A program made the translations under genes and the position numbers. A stretch of DNA of 64,000 nucleotides from Bedellia somnulentella (lineage: Eukaryota; Arthropoda; Insecta; Lepidoptera; Bedelliidae): positions 3,906,001 through 3,970,000 of the forward strand of contig OY755179.1 in NCBI GenBank assembly GCA_963576735.1, read 5' to 3'. Positions 42,699 through 51,571 of this stretch are shown here, in pieces. The notes below the pieces were generated by a model. That model saw only the letters and a program-made list of their open reading frames with translations, was not told the DNA's origin and ran no database searches. How positions within the stretch are numbered: the first letter of the stretch is position 1; each line of letters begins with the position of its first letter.

Positions 42699-42768
42699 AC
42701 ACAGGCGGGGATCGAACCCGCGACCTCGGGTAAACGCCCCGACGCTCTGCCAATTGAGCTACCGTGTC
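42699..42768 (-). repeat. tRNA-like cloverleaf (SINE C head)
   Basis: Same fold as at 8648 with stem TCGGG/CCCGA and loop GCGTTTA, T arm GCGGG TTCGATC CCCGC. All four stems pair, with one G-U in the acceptor. C replaces T at position 33. A T-run terminator follows. Confidence 0.6.
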
Positions 42769-43000
42769 AATTGGCTGCCAGTGCGAAATTCTTCTATCCC
42801 TTATTTCTTTACACGTTTAAGTAGTGTTTGCGTTTCCTACATCGAATTTTGACTAATTCGGAAGGCCATTTGTCTATCTTTTCAGATAGAATGCAAATGT
42901 TGAAAACGCCTATCACATAATTTTAATCTTTTTGTTCATGAAAACCACATGTGGGGATTATTACTAATAAATAAAGAATAAATAAAGGAAAGAAAAATTT

Positions 43001-43072
43001 CGACACAGGCGGGGATCGAACCCGCGACCTCGGGTAAACGCCCCGACGCTCTGCCAATTGAGCTACCGTGTC
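43001..43072 (-). repeat. tRNA-like cloverleaf (SINE C head), tandem duplicate
   Basis: Identical to the preceding unit as far as I can see, which suggests recent tandem duplication. Confidence 0.6.
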
Positions 43073-43265
43073 AATTGGCTGCCAGTGCGAAATTCTTCTA
43101 TCCTTTATTTCTTTACACGTTTAAGTAGTGTTTGCGTTTCCTACCTCCGAAATCGAAATCGAAATCGCGGGTTCGATCCCCGCCTGTGTCGAAATTTTTC
43201 TTTCCTTTATTTATTCTTTATTAGTAATAATCCCCACATGAGGTTTTCATGAACAAAAAGATTTA

Positions 43266-43885
43266 AATTATATAAATAAGCAGTTCTGTTAATTCTGGTA
43301 AGCTTCTCTTTCTGATGTAACACGGCTTAATTTTTCAATAAAGACCACTCCCGAAAGTTACACCCCTATTCTTAAGCTTTAGAAGAGAATGTTTCATTAT
43401 TATCTAAAACATCATCGAGAAAGTATCTCAACTCTAATACCCTAAATGTTTCAAAACGATTACCTATACCATAACGAAGTATGAACACCAAAAAAAATAT
43501 ACATCATTAACCTTTAACCAGCCGTTTCGTGAAAATTAGGTCAGTCGATGCACGGCTTGAAAAGAATTGTTCGAACGTATATCGAAACTTCTACATAAAA
43601 GAATTTGGGTTCAATGAACTTATGTATGAATCGCTAGAATCCAAAATTGTCTTTCGTCAGCTATAAGTAGAAATAATTGCAAGTATATTTTAAAAGTGTG
43701 ATAAAACTAAAAGCTTATGATAATACAAAGGCTATAGCTAGAAAGCTTTCTAATAGTTATCACTCGTATAATAATAAATTTTTATGATAAAAAAACTCTA
43801 GTATTTTCTAAGATTTTCACGATTGCACATTATAATTGAAACAACTTTTGATTTTCGGATATTTTAATCGCGTTTTATTACATTA
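43266..43885. other. AT-rich sequence, nothing recognised
   Basis: No coding sequence or repeat recognised. Confidence 0.35.
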
Positions 43886-44030
43886 TTTTTAAAACCCGAC
43901 GTTTCGAAAACTTTTCAGTTATCATGGTCACGGGAAGACTGAGGTGTTATTTGTCATTATACAGTACTATAAAATTATTAATACTAACTACCTTCACAAA
44001 ATTTTAAGTTACATTTGCGTTTAATATTTG
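43886..44030 (-). repeat. Penelope-like element 3' terminal region
   Basis: ACCCGACGTTTCGAAAAC and TCATGGTCACGGGAAGACTGAGG lie just downstream (minus strand) of the GIY-YIG ORF. I associate this sequence with the terminal repeats of insect Penelope-like elements. Such repeats can carry hammerhead ribozymes, but I could not fold a convincing core here. Confidence 0.5.
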
Positions 44031-44837
44031 CTATGTACAAAAAGAGCTAATGTTATCTGGAGTCTTGCTAGTGTTCTTCCCTCGCTTGGTTGTGCTAATG
44101 ATCGGGTTCCAAGCAGGTGGTAATTGCCAACCATCATCTCTATTGAAGTTTGGATGTTTCTTTATTTCAATAGACTCGCGTATCATTCTAGGTATCAATC
44201 GATTCTCTTTTGCTAGAATTGTAGGTTTGTCAAAACGCATGTGGTGGTTTGGCTTATCGAAGGTGTGTTCACACAAAGCAGATCTTCCAGGACGCCTATT
44301 CTTCATATCAGCAATATGTTCTCTAACGCGAGTTGCTACACTACGCTTTGTTTGGCCGATGTATGAAAGACCACACTCACAGTCTAGTTTATAAACGCCT
44401 GCATCTTGTAAAGGGATCTGACATTTGATAGGTCTTAGAAACTGACTTATCTTTTGGTGCGGCTTGAAGTAGGTCTTAATGGAAGCACGCTGTAACACAG
44501 TACTAATTTTGTCTGTTACACCCTTTACAAAAGGTAGAGTTGCAGGGAGTCTTTCAACAGTAGGTGGTTTATCGGAGGAGCGGTGACGTTGGCGGGGCAA
44601 TTTCAGCTTGTTGTTGTGAAGAACTTGTTTCACATGACTGAGCTCTCCAGCAAGATGGTGTTCGTCACAAAGATGTTTGGCTCTCTGAAACAAAGTTTTA
44701 CCAACAGTAGCTAACTGAGATGGATGGTGGTGTGAGTCACCATTGAGGTACCTAACAGTGTGGGTGGGTTTCCTATAAACTGTGTCCGTCCAATAGTAAG
44801 CCAAATTGACACACCAACATACAAATTGGCAAAACAT
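44031..44837 (-). pseudogene. Penelope-like element ORF, C-terminal part with GIY-YIG endonuclease
   Basis: 268 codons. The N-terminal 20 or so residues belong to sequence beyond an inversion junction. From VYRKPTHT (about 20-27) the protein follows the RT thumb/linker region of Penelope-like elements, then a GIY-YIG nuclease: GVY at 147-149, YIG at 159-161, catalytic-type R170 and E190 (ALCEHTF). The nuclease nicks target DNA in these elements. The domain appears intact, but the RT core is not attached in this orientation. Confidence 0.85.
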
Positions 44838-45039
44838 GTGGCAAAGATACTATCACCACTTCGAGGAAAAACTGAAGCCTTTGTGAAGAATTCCTATCAA
44901 TTCATTAATGACATCAAGAACTTAAGTCTTAGTGATGAGGACATTATGGTCAGCTTTGATGTTCAGTCTCTTTACACCAGTTTACCAATACAAGACTGTG
45001 TTGAAGTTGTCACAGAAAGGTTAACAAATGCTGACATAC
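44785..45039 (+). pseudogene. Penelope-like element RT fragment, inverted relative to the GIY-YIG part
   Basis: The plus-strand frame reads RPIVSQIDTPTYKLAKHV..., SYQFINDIKNL and MVSFDVQSLYTSLP (RT motif A with Asp), then enters the N gap. It is the N-terminal RT region of the same element type but on the opposite strand, so the two parts meet head to head near 44780. Confidence 0.8.
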
Positions 45040-45239
45040 NNNNNNNNNNNNNNNNNNNNNNNNNNNNNNNNNNNNNNNNNNNNNNNNNNNNNNNNNNNNN
45101 NNNNNNNNNNNNNNNNNNNNNNNNNNNNNNNNNNNNNNNNNNNNNNNNNNNNNNNNNNNNNNNNNNNNNNNNNNNNNNNNNNNNNNNNNNNNNNNNNNNN
45201 NNNNNNNNNNNNNNNNNNNNNNNNNNNNNNNNNNNNNNN
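45040..45239. other. Assembly gap, exactly 200 N
   Basis: Same length as the first gap, so probably a placeholder. It interrupts the Penelope-like RT fragment. Confidence 0.95.
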
Positions 45240-45782
45240 TACGATCCTAAGAGGCAATCAATTTGATAGGCTCTGCCATTCCTGAAGGGAAATATGTAAG
45301 TATGATAACTTACTATTGTAGTTATACTTCCAGCCAGCACACTTTTTTGCCCTGTATTAAGAGAAACTCATAAATGATGAACAATTATCGTACTTTCTAA
45401 TAAGATGGTAATGTTGGTTTCCGTGAATGAAAATCTTTCCTGCATTTTTTTCGTCAGAAATTAATTCGTCTATGTATAAATAAAACAAATATATTCAACA
45501 AGAACTATACTTAAAGAAAAAGAAGAGATTTTGTAGAAATATATTTAAACAAGAAAATACTATCATCGATGTAATCGAATACAATAGTACAAAAATATCT
45601 TAGACTGACTGTACCTCTTAGCTTGGAGAGACATGCTTTAATCCATGCAAGGACAAACGCAGAGTCTGACTAATACACTAGTCTATCGATGGGCTTGCGC
45701 ATCGCTGACTTTAACTTAATACGGCTAACCTAATATGGCTTTAACTAATCTGGCGGATAGCAAAGCTGCACACAACTCTAAC
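45240..45782. other. Sequence without recognised features
   Basis: No continuation of the Penelope-like RT is visible after the gap. Confidence 0.35.
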
Positions 45783-45977
45783 CTAGGTATGGTAGATTGC
45801 TTTAAAGGAGCAACGCGTGACTAGCGCAGAGCAGGTTGCAGACCTGGAGGCCTGATGAGGATGTACTCCTAATGTAGACGCATCACTGAAACTATGCAGC
45901 TCTATGGAAACAGGAAAATCAATCAGCACATTTCTGGGGACAGAGAAGTTCTTTAACCGCTCGTACGCCGCGCGCAA
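45783..45977 (-). pseudogene. BEL/Pao pol fragment, start of RNase H region
   Basis: The frame includes SVPRNVLIDFPVSIELHSFSDAST, matching the segment between RT and RNase H in BEL/Pao polyproteins (IPR..., ELHGFSDAS-type). The last part is out of frame. It lies downstream of the RT fragment at 46109 and is separated from it by about 130 bases of unrelated or decayed sequence. Confidence 0.7.
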
Positions 45978-46108
45978 AAAAAGTCTATGACTATTGTCTC
46001 TGCTTCCTTATTTCATTGTCTCTCTCTTGCCGCAGTAATTTATACCTTAAAACGCTTTTTTACTGTAACAACCAAGAAAAAAAGCTTGCAGGTAGTGTAG
46101 ACGTAGAT

Positions 46109-47285
46109 CTATGTCGCGGCACACGAAGGAGATTTTATTCTTGACGCAGATCTACGCTCCGACGTTCGAACGGTTAAATTATGAAGATTGTTTATGAATG
46201 ATGACCATTCACTTAGAATTTCGGGGGGAACTGGTTGATCCCAATCCAAACGTAAAGACCACAAACTTTGAAGTAGTATTTTTGGTTTCACCGTACATAA
46301 AGTAAGGAGACCCAGGAGGTCAAATACCTTGAAGGTTGTCGAAAGTATGGAACGTTTCGTAACTAAACTTGGGGGAAAATGGTTAATTTTAAAATGATGT
46401 GAATCTTCCTGTGGTTTCCATCCTAATCCTAATGTATGAAATGATTGGCTAATGGTTAAGCTGTTTTTCTCTCCTCTGTTCAATTCCGAATCTAAAACCA
46501 AAGTTGAATTACTTCTATATTTACGCAGATTAAATTGTCCGGTGAGGAGTATTTTTGAAACTATATTTTTAATACTTAGAAGCTCTGACTCTGAGTTAGA
46601 CCCGGTCAGTAGGTCATCACAGTAAAAATCTGACTTTATTATGCTTTCTTTTTGTTTATTGGCAAAATTATGAGCTGTATCATTTTCTAGACCTTCTCTG
46701 ATGTGAGCAGTGTGGTCTGTCAAATAATGTAGACACCTAGCAGCTAGAAAACTTGCACTTGCAAATCCGTAAGTGACAGTGTTAAGTCTGAAAGATTTTA
46801 AAGGATGAGTAGCGTCTTCACGCCAAAGAATTGTTTGCAAATCTCTATCCTGATCGTTGACTAAGATTTGCCGATACTGTTTTTCAATTTCACCTGACAA
46901 AATGTATTTGTGGAAACGAAACCTTAAAAGAATGTTAAAGAGAGAATCTTGAATGTTGGGACCAATCATTTGAATGTCATTAATAGAAAATCCGAAGGTA
47001 GTGCGAGCAGATGCATCGAACACAACCCTTAGCTTAGTTGATTCGCTGCTTTCCTTCAGCACAGCGTGATGATGTAAAAAGTAAGAACTACTAGCTCTAT
47101 TGACTGACGACGGGGATAAGTGACCCAAGTCGCCATATTCTTAAATAAAATTGGAGTACATCTCTTTTAAATCTCGATTGGAATCGAGGCGCTTTTCTAA
47201 TGCAAAAAAATGTTTTCGAGCCATTAGATAAGATTCACCTAAAAAAGTAGATGCTTGCTTGAGAGGCAACCTGACTTGGACTGTA
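46109..47285 (-). pseudogene. BEL/Pao LTR retrotransposon reverse transcriptase, decayed
   Basis: A 339-codon frame (46109-47128) with the hallmark BEL/Pao RT order: HHAVLKESS, LRVVFDASA, IQMIGPNIQDSLF, motif A region LSGEIEKQYRQIL, LNTVTYGFASA and DFYCDDLLTG (YxDD at 169-172). At the usual first catalytic Asp of motif A the residue is Glu (E80). The frame continues upstream, past one stop near 47143, to about 47285 (LGESYLMARKHFFALEKR). No LTRs, gag, protease or integrase were found, so this is an inactive relic. Confidence 0.88.
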
Positions 47286-47690
47286 GATAGATAAAATGAA
47301 TGGGTTTATTTAGCTTTAAATATTTCACATTTTAATATTTTTTATATTTGTATACGTTATTATAATCTTCAATTTGTATGTACCTAAGATTTTTCACACG
47401 CAAAACAAATCACACCACACCCTCTCTATTTAACATACATTCGCAAATTACATTTACATTTACACAAAGAGAGGATCATAATTGAGGAGAGTCCACACAA
47501 ATGGCTATAACTACATGTTGAGCAAATTTTCAGAAAACAGTAAAGTTTTGTAGCTGTCAAAAAAACTTTAATTTATTTATTTTTATTTTATATATAGTTT
47601 TAGGAGGAAATTGCTATGACGATATAACCAATAATTACCTTCTAAATGTAGAATATCATTAAATAAAAACTAGTGGGTAACCCTGGCGCG
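47286..47690. other. AT-rich sequence, nothing recognised
   Basis: No coding sequence or repeat recognised. Confidence 0.35.
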
Positions 47691-47727
47691 ACTACGTCGC
47701 GTCCAATAAAATGAGTTTATTTTGAAA

Positions 47728-47880
47728 TTTTCCGACCAATCACAGCGCAGCTCTTTTGAATTTCTAGTGAATTTTTCTGATTGGCCGGTTTGAAAAAAAT
47801 CCGACCAATCACAGCGCAGCTCTTTTGAATTTCTAGTGAATTTTTCTGATTGGCCGGTTTGAAAAAATTCCGACCAAACA
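47728..47880. repeat. Tandem repeat of about 70 bp with paired CCAAT boxes
   Basis: Two full units and a partial one. Each unit has CCGACCAATCACAGCGCAGC near one end and TTTCTGATTGGCCGG near the other, so CCAAT and its inverse ATTGG face each other. Another CCAAT (GTCCAATAAAATG) lies just upstream. The overlapping ORFs (47670-47932) are by-products of the repeat. Confidence 0.8.
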
Positions 47881-48734
47881 CAGCCCATCTCTGATCGACT
47901 AAAGTTTGCGCGCGCTTATGACACTCAAGCAAAGTTTATAGGCCAAAATCGAAACTTTGAAATTCTGTAACAATTAACTTAATCCAGTTACATCAGATGT
48001 CTGAATTTTGTGCACACCACGGCTGCGAACTTTACAAAACGATGCCTGAACCAAATTTCTAGCTTAACTCATCGCGTCACAGGCTTCCGGGCAAGAAAGA
48101 GGCTTACAGAAATAATATATAAAGATAAAAGTATGTTGTATTTATAGCCTTTTGGTTGAACACCTAAAAACTTATAGCCTTTTTATTGGATGGTTTTGTA
48201 AATATAGCCTTATGCTTAGACATAGAGTAAATATGACATTGTGAGGTCACCTCCATAATAGCCTCAATTTGTAATTAAAAATAATAGTTTATAAATTAAA
48301 TGCAAAAAATTTAATTGAGAAAATGTTTTATTTTCAATCAAGTTGGTACTTAAAGTCTACTTACTATACTTAGAGCAAGAAAGATGTTGGTCAAGGGAGT
48401 GTTAAGCAAATCTACACCCTCATTTGACCAATAGGGTACTCACTTTCTTTTATTTCTACGAAATTTGAATCTATTTTTGTGGCGATTGCCGCTGTTGATA
48501 GCACTTACAGTTGTATCCATTGGTATTACTGTAACGTATACATTAAATTTTATAGTACGGCAATCAAATATATCTTTACAACCGCAATGATATTAATATT
48601 AATCAACGAAACTGTTAACTAAAACACAGAATAACTGACTTAGTCGATCTAAACCAAATGCCGCCAAACCAAAGAATGATAGAATTCAATTTTGACAGAA
48701 CCTGTCAAATTAATATTCTTTTTTAATAGACATA
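47881..48734. other. Sequence without genes; short degenerate repeat
   Basis: TATAGCCTTTT recurs four times, loosely spaced, at about 48145-48215. Nothing else recognised. Confidence 0.35.
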
Positions 48735-48900
48735 AGCATAATAAGCATAAACGTTCACGCCGAATATCCCCGAAGGGGTTGGCATAGGTACTAATACTTC
48801 TGAACATCACGTGACTTTGTCACCTGGTGTTCAGAGTACCCACGTTTTGCATGGACAGTGTACTCTCGTGAAAGGGGGCAGGCCTATCGCTGTTTTGTAC
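48735..48900 (-). repeat. SINE B 3' half, interrupted by the LTR
   Basis: From the ATAAGCATAAACGTTCACGCC tail to TATCGCTGTTTTGTAC. In the intact copy at 5867-6231 this is followed by GAATACACTGTC; here the errantivirus LTR follows directly. The remainder of the SINE is not found in the window. Confidence 0.8.
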
Positions 48901-49176
48901 TGTTATAAAGGACTTCGACGGGCTTCTTTTAAAAAACACTTTTTAAATAGACACTAGATTTAATAAATGAAATCAAATGAAATAGTAATTAACAAAATGA
49001 AATAGTAAAATGGAATTAGTAAAATAAGAAAAAAGGACTAGTGTTCTACTTGGATGTCAGATGTAAAGTGAAATAAATCCCGGCTTCTCGATAGAGAAGG
49101 CGGACTGAATAATGATTACTTAATTATTGTATATGCTGACTAAACACTTTAGTATACAGATGCTAATACTATAACA
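48901..49176 (-). repeat. Errantivirus 3' LTR
   Basis: 276 bp bounded by TGTTATA (48901-48907) and its inverse TATAACA (49170-49176). On the minus strand it directly follows a polypurine-like tract, AACAGGGGGC, located after env. Only one LTR is present. The target was the SINE B sequence at GTAC. Confidence 0.8.
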
Positions 49177-49237
49177 GCCCCCTGTTAAAAGGAAACTTAT
49201 AGGAAAAAATAAGTTTCGAAAAGAAAACAAATATTAA

Positions 49238-50938
49238 TTAATTAATTCTTAATCGGGGTTGTGGTTCAAAGTCATTATCATTAGTTACTTCTTCAAGATT
49301 AATTTCTGTTTTAATTATACTTTTATTGCAAATGTTAGAAAACTTGTCCTTTTTCCAAAAATACAAAATAAAGAGAATAAGACATAAGATTGTCGATAAA
49401 ACACTTAAAATAGGAAAACTAACATGATTAATCAAATTATTAGTTGTATTTACATTTTTTAGATCATTTACAATTTGATCGGTTACAAGTTTTTCATTTT
49501 TCAAATAATCTAAATTGATTGACTTTAAAGTAAAAGAAGGTAAATTTAATTTATTAAATTGCTCAAAGTTACAACAACTATCATTAATGATGTTAAAATT
49601 AGAAGTTATTAGCGGTACATTTAATTTTGGATTAGATTTTGACATTAATTTATTATTTCGGTGATAAGCGATACAATTCGCAGGTAAATTCAATATACCT
49701 GTACCTGAATTAATTATTTCTACAGATTGATAAGTTTCACATTCAAAAGAAATTTTGGATGGGTTTGATTGAACAAATACCCAGTTATTGTTATGCAGTC
49801 TATGCCAAATGTCTATGTCACCGTGAAGATATCTATACTGACAATATTTAGGTAATGAATACATAGCCTTTGTAACTAATTCCGTCTCACAAGACGGATT
49901 ATTGGATGAAGTATAAATATCCGATATATCACACAAATATATTTCTTTAAATATTTTCTTACAATTATAAACAGAATTTAAAAGTGCATAAGAGGACTTA
50001 TCTTTACTTAAAGCTAATATCTTATCACTAGGTAAAATCGTAATAAAAGAATTAGAACTTAAATTGCCGTAAGGAGTAGGCAGAGGAATGTTGTTATACA
50101 TATTATATTCTAAAATATCTACTAAGGGTATTTTAATAACGAAAACTAATCTATCATTCATATAATAGCATACTAAATCTGCAACATTAATTAATGTATG
50201 AATATTTCTTAATTCTAAATTAACAGGTAAATCTTTATTTTTCGGTATTAATTTAAAATTATTTACAATGTCATTATATAATTGTGTTGGGGATATAATA
50301 GAAGGATGAAGAGTGTTACTTTTTATAAAAAGAATCGAATTGAGAATGTCTTCAATTTTAAATGCTAAATTCAAAAGGTGAGATTCTAAAATATTTAAAA
50401 CATGGTCAAGTTTAGTATTAAAATTATTTACATAGATTTTTGTTGAAATATTATTTACAGTTTCTTTCAATATTTCAATGGCATAGTTCAATTTTTCTTG
50501 GTTAACATTAATGTCGATCAGAGTTTTATTTATATTAGATATAGCTGTATGAGATACTAAAATGATTTTAGTTACAGAATCTTTTAGTATTTTATCGTTA
50601 TTGTACAATTGTTGAATAGCTTTTTCATAATTAATTGCATCATCTTCATCTAATGTTCCAAATATATGTTTAAAAATTACACCGATACCAGAAAACCAAG
50701 CAGAACTTTTAGAAATGTCTTTTGAGATAATATGAGAAATGGATTGAAAGTCACGGATGATATCTTTTTGAAGAGACTCTAAAGGTTGTAATAGGTTTTG
50801 ACAATTAGTGACTTCTTGGTTTTCCCGACACTGACTACGGATATTAGTAAACGCATGATTAACATTGTCTATAGTTCCCTTAAAAGAAGACACATCTACA
50901 GGTATCACAACATGAAACTGGTCATTTATGATTTTCAT
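49238..50938 (-). CDS. env: Errantivirus env (F-type fusion glycoprotein), endogenous copy
   Basis: A 566-codon frame counted from an internal ATG, related to baculovirus F proteins and gypsy-type Env (membrane fusion). Visible features are a Gly/aromatic fusion-peptide-like segment at about 84-94, followed by the conserved GTLDEDD, a heptad-rich region at about 100-210, and a transmembrane helix at about 507-528 with a short Lys- and acid-rich cytoplasmic tail. A basic furin-type site just before the fusion-peptide-like segment is not seen, which is unusual for the family. The open frame continues upstream of the ATG for some 30 codons to a possible splice acceptor near 51031. Env of these elements is normally made from a spliced mRNA. 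No signal peptide is present in this piece. The ORF is unbroken, but the element has lost gag and most of pol. Confidence 0.85.
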   Translation of the reverse strand: MKIINDQFHVVIPVDVSSFKGTIDNVNHAFTNIRSQCRENQEVTNCQNLLQPLESLQKDIIRDFQSISHIISKDISKSSAWFSGIGVIFKHIFGTLDEDDAINYEKAIQQLYNNDKILKDSVTKIILVSHTAISNINKTLIDINVNQEKLNYAIEILKETVNNISTKIYVNNFNTKLDHVLNILESHLLNLAFKIEDILNSILFIKSNTLHPSIISPTQLYNDIVNNFKLIPKNKDLPVNLELRNIHTLINVADLVCYYMNDRLVFVIKIPLVDILEYNMYNNIPLPTPYGNLSSNSFITILPSDKILALSKDKSSYALLNSVYNCKKIFKEIYLCDISDIYTSSNNPSCETELVTKAMYSLPKYCQYRYLHGDIDIWHRLHNNNWVFVQSNPSKISFECETYQSVEIINSGTGILNLPANCIAYHRNNKLMSKSNPKLNVPLITSNFNIINDSCCNFEQFNKLNLPSFTLKSINLDYLKNEKLVTDQIVNDLKNVNTTNNLINHVSFPILSVLSTILCLILFILYFWKKDKFSNICNKSIIKTEINLEEVTNDNDFEPQPRLRIN

Positions 50939-51115
50939 CGTTCCGAAAGGGTCAAAAAGTATACCAGGACTCTTAGTGATGTACTGAATGAAATTATTGT
51001 TACTTGCAGCAGAATCATTGAAGATTAATCTGGAATATGAATTTATTTCTAACTATGGTATAAAAATATATGAACTATGAATTATGAACTTAAGACTAAT
51101 AAACTATATTAATAA

Positions 51116-51429
51116 CTAAGTGACGTCATGTGCTGGTTTGATTTGGTCAAAGTGGTGTTTTACATGACGACGATTTATTAAAAGCGAAACAGTGTTATTA
51201 GGATGAACTTTAATTATCTTATAGGGACCTTTCCATAATGGGGATAAAGCTTTTCTTAATCTAACATGATTTTTTATATATACAAAGTCGCCTACTTTAT
51301 ATTGGACTCCGCGAGTAAATCGATCATAATAAGCTTTTGATCTTTCTTTGGAAGCATTAGTATATTCTATAGCTTTATCACGGGATATTTTAAGACGATG
51401 GCAAAGCATCTTTATATATTCAGGATAAG

Positions 51430-51430
<1 letters not shown>
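51116..51430 (-). pseudogene. Errantivirus/gypsy integrase C-terminal tail
   Basis: A frame of about 100 codons with a basic, Tyr-rich stretch, VGDFVYIKN and the GPY module (LSPLWKGPY, GPY at 61-63 from the ATG), typical of the chromatin/DNA-binding C-terminus of gypsy-group integrases. The frame is open to about 51430, where the tail of LINE 2 begins. It lies directly upstream of env in the expected order. Confidence 0.85.
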
Positions 51431-51461
<31 letters not shown>

Positions 51462-51571
51462 AAAAACATAATCTTAACAGGTAAAACCTAATGCGATTAC
51501 ATTTTACTTACCAACTAATTATACTATTTACAAATAATAATAACAATGAGTTGATATCTAAAAATAACAAA

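Larger units (their letters stand above)
42655..43265 (-). repeat. SINE C array: two tandem units plus an inverted half unit
   Basis: Two minus-strand units of about 300 bp are arranged head to tail, each with a tRNA-like cloverleaf (about 42699-42768 and 43001-43072), an upstream flank (GGCTGCCAGTGCGAAATTC) and a 3' body (CCCCACATGTGG or CCTCATG). At 43165 the strand switches: GCGGGTTCGATCCCCGC and the body AATCCCCACATGAGG follow on the plus strand. GAAATCGAAATCGAAATCG marks the switch point. The two units are nearly identical. Confidence 0.8.

Noticed and set aside
42655..43265. CRISPR-like array
   Set aside because: Repeats are 300 bp tRNA-like units without short spacers, and the genome is eukaryotic.
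43886..43945. Hammerhead ribozyme in the Penelope-like terminal repeat
   Set aside because: GAAAC and GTC occur close together on the minus strand, but a proper CTGANGA core with three helices could not be drawn by eye. A covariance-model search would decide.
47670..47932. Repetitive 71-72-codon ORFs
   Set aside because: They arise from reading the CCAAT tandem repeat in two frames.
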